Positions 1 through 9,158 of a DNA stretch of 64,000 nt are shown piece after piece. This DNA comes from Auraticoccus cholistanensis (lineage in GTDB: Bacteria > Actinomycetota > Actinomycetes > Propionibacteriales > Propionibacteriaceae). Both the position numbers and the translations under genes were made by a program. Within the stretch, counting starts at the first letter, position 1; the number at the start of each line of letters is the position of its first letter. The stretch is from the NCBI RefSeq assembly GCF_009742705.1, contig NZ_WPCU01000009.1, positions 7,613-71,612 of the forward strand, written 5' to 3'. The notes beneath the pieces were generated by a model. It ran no database searches and was not told the DNA's origin. It worked only from the letters and a program-made list of their open reading frames with translations.

Positions 1-650
1 TGGCCAACCGGCTCTTCCTCGAGCCGGTGCTGCTGGGCCGCTACCCGGCCGACGTGCTGGCCGACACGGGCACCACGCAGTGGTTCGCCGAGCGGTCGGA
101 CGACCTGGCCACCATCGCCGCCCCCCTGGACTTCGTGGGCATCAACTACTACAGCGCCCACACCGTCGCCGCGCCCGAGGACGGCCGGTTCGACGACCCC
201 TCGCTGGCCACCCCCACCCCGGGCAGCGAGCGGGTCGTGACCGTCGACACCGGCGCGGAGAAGACCCAGATGGGCTGGGAGATCCACCCCGACGGCCTGG
301 TGGAGACCCTCGAGATGGTGCACGCCCTCGCCCCGGACACCCACCTCTACGTCACCGAGAACGGCTCCGCCTGGCCCGACGAGGTCACCCCCGGGGGACG
401 GGTGAAGGACGAGGACCGGCGCCGCTACCTGGCCGCCCACCTCGACGCCTGCGCCCGGGCGGTCGAGCGCGGCCTGCCGCTCAAGGGCTACTTCTGCTGG
501 AGCCTGCTGGACAACTTCGAGTGGGCCTTCGGCTACGACCGCCGCTTCGGCATCGTCCGGGTCGACTACGAGACCCAGCAGCGCACCGTGAAGCTGAGCG
601 GGGAGTACTACCGCGACGTGATCGCCGCCGAGCGCTCCGGGCGGGAGTGA
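1..650 (+). CDS. Beta-glucosidase, glycoside hydrolase family 1 (C-terminal part)
   Basis: The gene enters from the left edge; the reading frame is open from base 3, giving about 215 residues. It would hydrolyse terminal beta-glucosides (cellobiose-type sugars) by the retaining mechanism of family GH1. The visible part carries the GH1 nucleophile motif (YVTENGS, Glu as nucleophile). Near the end it has the aglycone/substrate-binding block KGYFCWSLLDNFEWAFGYDRRFG. The end at RTVKLSGEYYRDVI is the usual GH1 C-terminus, so only the N-terminal half with the acid/base NEP motif is missing. The precise substrate cannot be judged. The next gene on the same strand starts 23 bp downstream from its own promoter. 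Confidence 0.95.
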   Translation, partial: ANRLFLEPVLLGRYPADVLADTGTTQWFAERSDDLATIAAPLDFVGINYYSAHTVAAPEDGRFDDPSLATPTPGSERVVTVDTGAEKTQMGWEIHPDGLVETLEMVHALAPDTHLYVTENGSAWPDEVTPGGRVKDEDRRRYLAAHLDACARAVERGLPLKGYFCWSLLDNFEWAFGYDRRFGIVRVDYETQQRTVKLSGEYYRDVIAAERSGRE

Positions 651-660
651 GCCGCCCGCG

Positions 661-666
661 TAGTCT
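661..666 (+). promoter_or_regulatory. -10 box (TAGTCT) for a leaderless NUDIX transcript
   Basis: TAGTCT is followed by exactly 7 nt and then the ATG at 674, so transcription would begin at or beside the start codon. No Shine-Dalgarno sequence precedes the ATG. This spacing recurs at many genes in the window. Confidence 0.6.
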
Positions 667-673
667 CAGCCGC

Positions 674-1342
674 ATGCCCCTGTGGGACCAGCAGCTGCTC
701 CGTCAGGCCCTGGCCTCCCCGGTGGAGTCCTCGCTGCTGCGGATCCGCCCGGCGGTGGGCGCCCGCGAGGCGGCGGTGCTGGTGCTGCTCGGTCCCACCC
801 TCGACGGCGACGACGTCGACGTCACGCTGCTGGAGCGGGCCAGCACGCTGCGCCACCACGCCGGCCAGATCGCCTTCCCCGGCGGGGCCCGCGACCCCGG
901 TGACCCGTCCCTGGAGGCGGCCGCCATCCGCGAGGCCCACGAGGAGATCGGCATCGACCCCGACGAGGTCGAGGTGATCGGGCGGCTGCCGGCCGTCCAC
1001 GTCGAGGTGAGCTCCTTCGACGTCACCGCCGTGGTGGCCGGCTGGCCGGGGGACCGCCCGCTGCAGCCGAGGGACGCCGCCGAGGTGGCCGCCGTGCACC
1101 GCATCCCGCTCTCGGTGCTGACCGCGCCCGAGCACCGGGTCACCGCCACCCTGCCGCGGGGCTACACCGGGCCCGCGTTCGTGGTGGACGACCTCTTCGT
1201 GTGGGGCCTCACCGCCCACCTGCTCGACACCGTGCTCGACCTGGCCGGCTGGCAGCAGCCGTGGGACACCGCGCACCGGCGACCGGTCCCGGACCGCTTC
1301 CTGCTCGACCGCCGCGGGGACCGCGGGCCGCGGCGCAGCTGA
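674..1342 (+). CDS. NUDIX hydrolase, CoA pyrophosphatase type
   Basis: A 222-residue NUDIX hydrolase. The block LRHHAGQIAFPGG followed by the NUDIX box (G-x5-E-x7-REAHEEIG, about residues 75-100) is the signature of the CoA pyrophosphatase subgroup (NudL/CoAse, UPF0035). This subgroup cleaves CoA to 4'-phosphopantetheine and 3',5'-ADP. The conserved REAHEEIG glutamates bind the divalent metals. The start at 674 fits the normal family length and the -10 box immediately upstream. The gene probably works in CoA turnover or housekeeping; the exact nucleotide substrate is an inference from the family. Confidence 0.85.
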   Translation: MPLWDQQLLRQALASPVESSLLRIRPAVGAREAAVLVLLGPTLDGDDVDVTLLERASTLRHHAGQIAFPGGARDPGDPSLEAAAIREAHEEIGIDPDEVEVIGRLPAVHVEVSSFDVTAVVAGWPGDRPLQPRDAAEVAAVHRIPLSVLTAPEHRVTATLPRGYTGPAFVVDDLFVWGLTAHLLDTVLDLAGWQQPWDTAHRRPVPDRFLLDRRGDRGPRRS

Positions 1343-1434
1343 CCCGCGCCCGGGTCGGTGGGTGCCGGTCGAGCGGCGCCCACGGGGCGAGGGGCGGCGG
1401 GGTCGGTCGCTCGTCGCCGGCTGGAGCGCGCCGA

Positions 1435-1440
1435 TAGGTT
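1435..1440 (+). promoter_or_regulatory. -10 box (TAGGTT) for leaderless glpD
   Basis: TAGGTT is followed by GGGGGC (6 nt) and then the glpD ATG at 1447. The spacing predicts a leaderless mRNA. Confidence 0.55.
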
Positions 1441-1446
1441 GGGGGC

Positions 1447-3213
1447 ATGATCCCCGCCACCACCCAGCAGTCACGCGCGGCCGCGCTCGAGGCCATGAGC
1501 GACGAGGAGGGTCTGGACGTCCTGGTCATCGGCGGCGGGGTCACCGGCGCCGGGGCGGCCCTGGACGCCGCCACCCGCGGCCTGCGGACGGGGATCGTGG
1601 AGATGCAGGACTGGGCGTCGGGGACGTCCTCGCGCTCCAGCAAGCTGATCCACGGCGGCATGCGCTACCTGTACAACCTCGACTTCGCCCTGGTGCAGGA
1701 GGCGCTGCGCGAGCGCGGGCTGCTGCTCAGCACCATCGCCCCCCACCTCGTCAAGCCGCAGCCCTTCCTGTGGCCGCTCAAGGTGCCGGTGGTCGAGCGG
1801 ACCTACAGCGCCCTCGGCGTCGGCCTCTACGACGCCATGTCCGCGCTGGGCAACCTCACCCTGCCCGGCGACAAGGAGGGTGCGGGCGTCCCGCCGCAGA
1901 AGCACTACGGCAAGAAGGGCGCGCTCGAGCTGTTCCCCGACCTGCGCAGCGACCAGCTGACCGGTGCCATCCGCTTCTACGACGCCCGGGTCGACGACGC
2001 CCGGCTCGTCCTCGGGCTGGTGCGCACCGCCGTCTCCTACGGCGCGCTGGCCGCCACCCGGGCGCAGGTCACCGAGATCCTCAAGGACCGCACCGGACGC
2101 GTCGTCGGCGCCCAGGTCACCGACCTCGAGACCGGCTCCACCTACGAGGTGCGGGCCAAGCACGTCATCAACTGCACCGGCGTCTGGACCGAGGAGACCG
2201 AGTCCCTGGTCACCGAGGGCGGCGGCCTGGAGGTGCTGGCCTCCAAGGGCGTCCACCTGGTCATCCCCAAGGACCGCATCAAGGGCAGCACCGGGCTCTT
2301 CCTGCGCACCGAGAAGTCGGTGCTGTTCGTCATCCCCTGGCAGCACTACTGGGTCATCGGCACCACCGACACGCCGTGGGAGGGGCCGCTGCGCCACCCC
2401 ATCACCACCCGGGCCGACATCGACTACGTGCTCGAGGAGGCCAACAAGGTGCTGGCCAGCGACCTCACCACCGACGACATCATGGGCACCTGGGCGGGCC
2501 TGCGGCCGCTGCTGCAGCCCGCCTCGGCCAAGGAGCAGAGCTCGGCCAAGGTCTCCCGGGAGCACACCGTGGCCGAGGTCGCCCCCGGCATGGTGTCGGT
2601 GGCCGGCGGCAAGCTCACCACCTACCGGGTGATGGCCCGCGACGCCGTGGACTTCGCCCTCGGGCCCTCGATGGCCCGGCGCTGGCCCTCCATCACCGAG
2701 CGGATCCCGCTGGTGGGCGCGGTCGGCCTCGAGGCCGCGGGACGCTACCTGGCCCGGGTCGCCCCCGGCTACGGCTGGGACGCCGACCGTGTCGAGCACC
2801 TGCTGTCGCGCTACGGCTCCGAGGTCGGCACCCTGATCGACCTCATCGAGGCCGACCCGACGCTGGCCCAGCCGCTCACCAGGGCCCCCGCCTACCTCCG
2901 CGTCGAGGTGGCCTTCGCCGTGCAGTACGAGGGCAGCCTGCACCTGGAGGACATCCTGCTGCACCGGCTGCGGATCGACCACGAGGCCCGTGACCGCGGG
3001 CTCAGCGCCGTCGACGAGGTGCTGGCCATCGCCGTGCCGCTGCTGGGCTGGGACGAGGACCGCCAGCGTGCCGAGGTGGAGGCCTACCGGGCCCGGCTGG
3101 CGGGGATCCGCGCCGGCGAGGCCGAGGCGACCGACGCCGAGGCGATCGCCGAGCGCACCAAGGCGGAGGACCTGATCCCGATCCGGCCGCTGCGGGCGGT
3201 GCACCGGACCTGA
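1447..3213 (+). CDS. glpD: Glycerol-3-phosphate dehydrogenase, FAD-dependent
   Basis: A 588-residue aerobic glycerol-3-phosphate dehydrogenase that oxidises glycerol 3-phosphate to dihydroxyacetone phosphate and passes electrons to quinone at the membrane. The N-terminus has the FAD dinucleotide-binding motif VIGGGVTGAGAALDAATRG (about residues 27-45). It is followed by the GlpD signature SGTSSRSSKLIHGGMRYL and by the FAD-end motif SVAGGKLTTYRVMARDA. The C-terminal helical domain (DAO_C) is present, so the gene is full length. There is no glpF or glpK beside it. The last nine codons form one arm of an unusual inverted repeat (see 3187-3499). Confidence 0.95.
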   Translation: MIPATTQQSRAAALEAMSDEEGLDVLVIGGGVTGAGAALDAATRGLRTGIVEMQDWASGTSSRSSKLIHGGMRYLYNLDFALVQEALRERGLLLSTIAPHLVKPQPFLWPLKVPVVERTYSALGVGLYDAMSALGNLTLPGDKEGAGVPPQKHYGKKGALELFPDLRSDQLTGAIRFYDARVDDARLVLGLVRTAVSYGALAATRAQVTEILKDRTGRVVGAQVTDLETGSTYEVRAKHVINCTGVWTEETESLVTEGGGLEVLASKGVHLVIPKDRIKGSTGLFLRTEKSVLFVIPWQHYWVIGTTDTPWEGPLRHPITTRADIDYVLEEANKVLASDLTTDDIMGTWAGLRPLLQPASAKEQSSAKVSREHTVAEVAPGMVSVAGGKLTTYRVMARDAVDFALGPSMARRWPSITERIPLVGAVGLEAAGRYLARVAPGYGWDADRVEHLLSRYGSEVGTLIDLIEADPTLAQPLTRAPAYLRVEVAFAVQYEGSLHLEDILLHRLRIDHEARDRGLSAVDEVLAIAVPLLGWDEDRQRAEVEAYRARLAGIRAGEAEATDAEAIAERTKAEDLIPIRPLRAVHRT

Positions 3214-3499
3214 GGTCCGGCTGCGCAGCCAGGAGCTGTGCTCGGTCGAGGTCGTGTCGGTTCGCGCGGTCTCGTGCGTCCGCACGCGGTCGTCCCGGAC
3301 CGCTGTCCCGCCCGGGCGAGCCTCCTCCTCGTCCCTCGGAGGAGTTCGCCCAACGCCCGCCACACCCCGACAGCGGTCCGGGACGACCGCGTGCTCGTGC
3401 CCGGGCTCGTCCCGGACGCCGCGTGCTCGTGCCGGCGTCGGCTGCTCACCCGGCTCGCGGAAGGCGGCGGGCTCAGGTCCGGTGCACCGGCCGCAGCGG
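3187..3499. repeat. Nested inverted repeats between glpD and the convergent hydrolase gene
   Basis: The outer arms 3187-3214 and 3472-3499 are 28 bp each and match as reverse complements at 27 of 28 positions. The left arm lies inside the last codons and stop of glpD. The inner arms 3282-3307 and 3369-3394 are a perfect 26-bp inverted repeat around a 61-bp spacer, and a 12-bp palindrome sits at 3219-3230. The ~295-bp gap between the convergent genes holds no believable ORF. It may act as a bidirectional terminator, but it is much longer than one needs to be. The outer pair looks like an inverted duplication of the glpD 3' end. Confidence 0.8.
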
Positions 3500-3508
3500 C
3501 GGACTGGT

Positions 3509-4324
3509 CTAGGCGGGGAGGCTCTGCAGCCACCCGGTGAGGGTGGCTGCCAGGGCGGTGGGGGAGTCCTCGGGGAGCTGGTGGCCGCCGGGGAGGACGA
3601 CGGGGGCGGGGGCGCCCAGGCGGGGGCGGGGGAGCAGCGGGTCGGCGGCGGCTCGGACGTGCAGCGTGGGGACGGCGCGGGGGCCGGTGCGCAGGGCGCG
3701 GAGGGTGGCCGGGTGCAGGGCGGCGGAGCGCAGCGGGGCGAGGGCGCGCTGCGGGCCGGGCCACTCGCGCAGGGCCTGCACGCAGGGGCTCGAGGCGGGC
3801 AGGTCGGCGCCGGCCCAGGCGTGCAGCCGCTGCGGGGTGAGCACCCGCGTCCCGGCGAGCGCGCCGGCGAGCAGCCGGCGGTAGCCCTGCAGGGCCGGCG
3901 GGGCGGGCGCCGCGACGAGGGCCAGCGCCCGGACCCGCTCGGGGTGGGCGGCGGCGAGGGCGGTGGCGCTGATGCCGCCCCAGCCGTGACCGACCAGCAC
4001 CACCCGTGGCACCGCGAGGGCGTCCAGCAGCGCGTGCAGGTCGTCGACGGTGTCGGGGAGCCGGTAGCCGGAGGGGGTGCGGTCGCTGGCGCCGGTGCCG
4101 CGCGGGTCCAGCGCGAGCACGGCTCGTCCGGCTCCGAGCAGCGGGATCAGGTGGCGCCAGGACCACCAGGTGCGGCCGGCGTCGGGCAGCAGCAGCACCG
4201 GATCGCCGGCGGCGCCGCCGCCCGGGCGGCTGACGGCCAGGTGCAGCCGCAGGCTCCGGGCGTGGACCAGCCGGTGCTCCCACTCACCCTCGGGCAGCAG
4301 CGGCCGCAGCAGGGCGCTGAACAC
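3509..4324 (-). CDS. Alpha/beta hydrolase-fold protein lacking the nucleophile
   Basis: A 271-residue alpha/beta-hydrolase-fold protein, similar in layout to epoxide hydrolases and haloalkane dehalogenases (oxyanion-region PDAGRTWWSWRH near residue 48, ALDPRGTGASD near 71). At the nucleophile elbow it reads GHGWGG (residues 112-117), so residue 114 is Gly where Ser or Asp is expected. The His-containing GGHQLPED near the C-terminus is kept. As read, it should not form an ester intermediate, so it may be a binding or structural protein. It lies 15 bp downstream of the holin-like gene on the same strand and is probably co-transcribed. The start is a GTG with only a weak Shine-Dalgarno sequence. 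Confidence 0.8.
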   Translation of the reverse strand: MFSALLRPLLPEGEWEHRLVHARSLRLHLAVSRPGGGAAGDPVLLLPDAGRTWWSWRHLIPLLGAGRAVLALDPRGTGASDRTPSGYRLPDTVDDLHALLDALAVPRVVLVGHGWGGISATALAAAHPERVRALALVAAPAPPALQGYRRLLAGALAGTRVLTPQRLHAWAGADLPASSPCVQALREWPGPQRALAPLRSAALHPATLRALRTGPRAVPTLHVRAAADPLLPRPRLGAPAPVVLPGGHQLPEDSPTALAATLTGWLQSLPA

Positions 4325-4339
4325 CCCGGGCCGCGGCGG

Positions 4340-4867
4340 TCAGGAGACGTCGCCGGAGCGGGTCTCCACCGTGCCCGGGTGCGTCTGGGCGGCCACGCTG
4401 CGCGGACGGTCGTCGCCGTACTGCAGCCGCACCGCCACGTCGGCCTTGCCCCGCTCGACCGCGCCCTTCAGCGCGGTGACTGTGGCCTGCACCTCCGCCT
4501 GGGTCTGCTTGAGCCCGCGGTTGGCCTTGATGCTGCGCATCCCGGCGAAGCCGAGACCGCCGGCGACCAGCAGCAGGATGGCGGCCATGATGACGAAGCC
4601 GAGCGGGAGGGCGCCGGTCGGCACGGCGGGGTCCTGCGGCTCGACGGGGCCGTCGGGCTGCAGCAGCAGGAAGAAGCCGAGCGAGGCGGCCACGAACAGC
4701 AGCGAGAGCGCGTTCAGGGCGAGGAAGCCGGCCAGCCCGAGCAGCGCGCCACCGATGCCGAGCTTCTTGGCCATGTCGGTGGCCTCGACCTTGGCCAGGG
4801 CGGCGGTCGACCTGCCGAGCGCCGTGATGTCCTGCTGGATGTTCTTCATCGTGTCAGCGGTGGTCAT
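4340..4867 (-). CDS. Phage-holin-family (superfamily III) membrane protein
   Basis: A 175-residue protein with an amphipathic N-terminus (residues 1-36), two hydrophobic helices (about 38-70 and 90-112) joined by a Pro/Asp-rich loop, and a charged C-terminal helix. This is the layout of the actinobacterial 'phage holin family' (Actinobacteriophage holin superfamily III), which is chromosomal and not evidence of a prophage. In mycobacteria such a gene sits near acs and an alpha/beta hydrolase, and the same neighbours are found here. Its role is unknown. The ATG at 4867 lies downstream of a GGGAGGCGA ribosome-binding site. Confidence 0.75.
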   Translation of the reverse strand: MTTADTMKNIQQDITALGRSTAALAKVEATDMAKKLGIGGALLGLAGFLALNALSLLFVAASLGFFLLLQPDGPVEPQDPAVPTGALPLGFVIMAAILLLVAGGLGFAGMRSIKANRGLKQTQAEVQATVTALKGAVERGKADVAVRLQYGDDRPRSVAAQTHPGTVETRSGDVS

Positions 4868-4936
4868 GGTGTCGCCTCCCTGTGCCGTCCGGCTGAGCCT
4901 AGTGCACGCCCAGCCGGCCGGGAGGCCCCACCTGGT

Positions 4937-6160
4937 TCAGCCGGCTCGCCGGGCGTGGGCCCGGCCTCGTCGCCGCAGCGCCACCGCGGCGAGCACGGCC
5001 GCCACCAGGGAGCCCAGCAGCACGGCGGTCTTGGCCTCCTCGACCAGCTCCGGCGACCCGGCGAAGGCCAGCTCGGCCACCAGCAGGGCGACGGTGAAGC
5101 CGACGCCGGCCACCACGCTGATGCCCAGGACGTCGCGCCAGCCGATGTCCGGTGCGAGCTCGGCCCGGGTGAAGCGGGCGGTCAGCCACGCCCCGCCGGT
5201 GACGCCCAGCACCTTGCCCGCCACCAGGCCGATCATGATGCCGAGCGGCACCGGCTCGGTGAACACCGCCTGCAGGGCCGACGGGGCGACCACCACGCCG
5301 GCCGACATCAGGGCGAACAGCGGCACCACGAAGCCGGCGGAGACCGGACGCCAGAAGTGCTCCCAGCGGTCGACCGGGTCGTTGCCCTCCTCCGGCGAGG
5401 TCCGGGTCAGCAGCCCCAGGACCACGCCGGCGATGGTGGCGTGGACGCCGCTGCTGAACATGCACCACCAGCAGAGCACGAACAGCGGGACGTGCAGCCA
5501 CCACCAGTCCAGCCGGCGCCGCTGCAGCAGCCACCAGGCCAGCGCGCAGGCGAACGCGCCGAGCAGCCACAGCGGGGCGAGGTCGGTGGTGAAGGCCACC
5601 GCGATCACCGCGATCGCCCCGATGTCGTCGACGATGGCCAGGGTCAGCAGGAAGGCCCGCAGGCTCGTCGGCAGGTTGCCGCCGACGATGCCGAGGATGG
5701 CCAGCGCGAAGGCGATGTCGGTGGCCATCGGCACGGCCCAGCCGCGGGCGTCCCCGCCGGGCAGGGCCAGGTTGAGGCCGAGGTAGATCAGGGCGGGCAC
5801 GACCATGCCGCCGGCCGCGGCGACGATGGGCACCAGCGCGGCGGACGGCTTGCGCAGCGAGCCGGCGACCAGCTCGCGCTTGAGCTCCAGCCCGGCGACG
5901 AAGAAGAAGATGGCCAGCAGCCCGTCCGCGGCCCAGTGCTGCAGGTCGAGCGGCCCGATGCCGATGTGCCGGACGGCCTCGTAGCTCCCGCCTGCGACGT
6001 TGGCCCAGACGACCGCCACCAGGGCCGCGACCAGCATCAGGACCCCGCCGACGGTCTCCATCCGCAGGACCTCGGCGACGGCGACCTGGTCCTGGTTGTC
6101 ACCGGGGGCGAAGAGCACCACCCGGCGTCGGGTGGTGCGGGGCGGCTGCTGCTCGGCCAT
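4937..6160 (-). CDS. nhaA: Na+/H+ antiporter NhaA
   Basis: A 407-residue polytopic antiporter that exchanges cytoplasmic Na+ for external H+ and so supports pH and sodium homeostasis. Diagnostic blocks are present in order: ADGLLAIFFFVAGLELKRE (about residues 77-95), MATDIAFALAILG, and AIVDDIGAIAVIA with the paired Asp residues that bind the ion (Asp163/164 of the E. coli protein). The C-terminus is an Arg-rich cytoplasmic tail. It lies downstream of acs on the same strand, but a strong hairpin (6257-6321) separates them. The next gene downstream starts 69 bp away. Confidence 0.95.
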   Translation of the reverse strand: MAEQQPPRTTRRRVVLFAPGDNQDQVAVAEVLRMETVGGVLMLVAALVAVVWANVAGGSYEAVRHIGIGPLDLQHWAADGLLAIFFFVAGLELKRELVAGSLRKPSAALVPIVAAAGGMVVPALIYLGLNLALPGGDARGWAVPMATDIAFALAILGIVGGNLPTSLRAFLLTLAIVDDIGAIAVIAVAFTTDLAPLWLLGAFACALAWWLLQRRRLDWWWLHVPLFVLCWWCMFSSGVHATIAGVVLGLLTRTSPEEGNDPVDRWEHFWRPVSAGFVVPLFALMSAGVVVAPSALQAVFTEPVPLGIMIGLVAGKVLGVTGGAWLTARFTRAELAPDIGWRDVLGISVVAGVGFTVALLVAELAFAGSPELVEEAKTAVLLGSLVAAVLAAVALRRRGRAHARRAG

Positions 6161-6256
6161 GGGGCTCCTGTCGGGTCGACGGACTCGTCGCCGACCAGAC
6201 TTCCCGGCACACCGCCGAACACCCTAGCGGGTCCGCCGGTACCGAGCCCGACGCGG

Positions 6257-6321
6257 AAGTGGTCACGGACGACGACCAGGGGGCCCGGCTGGACCTCCCG
6301 GCACGTCGTCCGTGACCACTT
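6257..6321 (-). terminator. 18-bp perfect inverted repeat downstream of acs
   Basis: The arms 6257-6274 and 6304-6321 are exact reverse complements around a 29-bp GC-rich spacer. The repeat lies 18 bp past the acs stop codon and 97 bp before the nhaA start. No U-tract follows. It most likely ends acs transcription or stabilises the 3' end; an operator for nhaA is the alternative. Confidence 0.6.
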
Positions 6322-6339
6322 ACCCGTGCGCGGCCGCGC

Positions 6340-8298
<1,959 letters not shown>

Positions 8299-8403
8299 GG
8301 CTGCCCTCTCAGCTGGTGCATCGTTGCCTCGCAGGTCCGTCCCGGCAGGGTCGGACGCTCCTCGGCAGACACTAGCGCCGACGTCTGCCCGCCGTCAGGC
8401 CCG

Positions 8404-8928
8404 TCAGGCCCCCGCGGCGCCGGCGGCCGGTCCGCCGGACCGCACGGCACCGGCCGCGCCGGAGCGGGCCGTCACCTCGTCGTTGATGGTGCGCACCACG
8501 TCGTCGGCGCGGGCCTCGAAGACCCGGTCGAGCACGGTGTCGTCCAGCTGCTCGTCACCGCCCAGCAGCACCACGCGCACCCCGAACACGCCCTCCTTGG
8601 TGGTGGCGCCGGTGATGTCGTCCCAGGAGGTGAGGCGGGAGCCGAAGATGTGCCCCATCCGCACCCCGGCGGGGCCGACCTCGATCTCGATCCGGCGCAG
8701 CCGCCAGGCCGCCAGGCAGAACGGGAGCCCGGCCACGGCCACCACCAGGAAGACGATCCGGGCCGGCAGCGGGCTCAGGGTCAGCAGCGGCTGGGCGGTG
8801 GAGACGATGGACAGGGCCAGCATGACCAGCACCAGCACGGTGAGCCCGACCGCCGTGCGCAGCCGCACACCCGGCAGCAGCCAGCGGCTCTGCACCGAGG
8901 CCAGGTCCTCACGCACCGGAGGAGTCAT
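8404..8928 (-). CDS. PH-domain-like small membrane protein
   Basis: A 174-residue protein. The ATG at 8928 is chosen because CAGGAG lies 5 nt before it. Two closely spaced transmembrane helices (about residues 19-65) are followed by a soluble beta-rich domain resembling bacterial PH (bPH/DUF2244-like) domains: RRIEIEVGPAGVRMGHIFGSRLTSWDDITG. The tail is Ala/Gly-rich. Such proteins are common and uncharacterised in Actinomycetota. A TAGACT -10 box lies on the minus strand near 9029-9034, giving a leader of roughly 90 nt. Confidence 0.65.
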   Translation of the reverse strand: MTPPVREDLASVQSRWLLPGVRLRTAVGLTVLVLVMLALSIVSTAQPLLTLSPLPARIVFLVVAVAGLPFCLAAWRLRRIEIEVGPAGVRMGHIFGSRLTSWDDITGATTKEGVFGVRVVLLGGDEQLDDTVLDRVFEARADDVVRTINDEVTARSGAAGAVRSGGPAAGAAGA

Positions 8929-9158
8929 GTCGCTCCTGACTGCCACGTCCCGCACCCCGACGCCGTCGTGCGGGAGCAGGAGCTCGTCGGGCTGGTGCGG
9001 CCCGCACAGGATGTCGGGTCACCACCAGTCTAGGCCCGGGCGGCGCCCGCGGCCCGGACCGACGGGCGGTTCGGGGTCGAGTCGGGGGAAGGACCCATGC
9101 CGGGCTGGGCGCGATGGGGAAGACTGGCACCACCGCGACCCGAGGAGCTCCTTCAGAC

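Noticed and set aside
80-673. The long plus-strand frame 80-1342 includes Arg/Pro-rich sequence before the NUDIX start
   Set aside because: It overlaps the GH1 gene in another frame and is shadow translation; the NUDIX protein is complete from 674.
4340-4867. Holin-family protein as a sign of a prophage
   Set aside because: This family is chromosomal in actinobacteria, and no phage structural, integrase or lysin genes are nearby.
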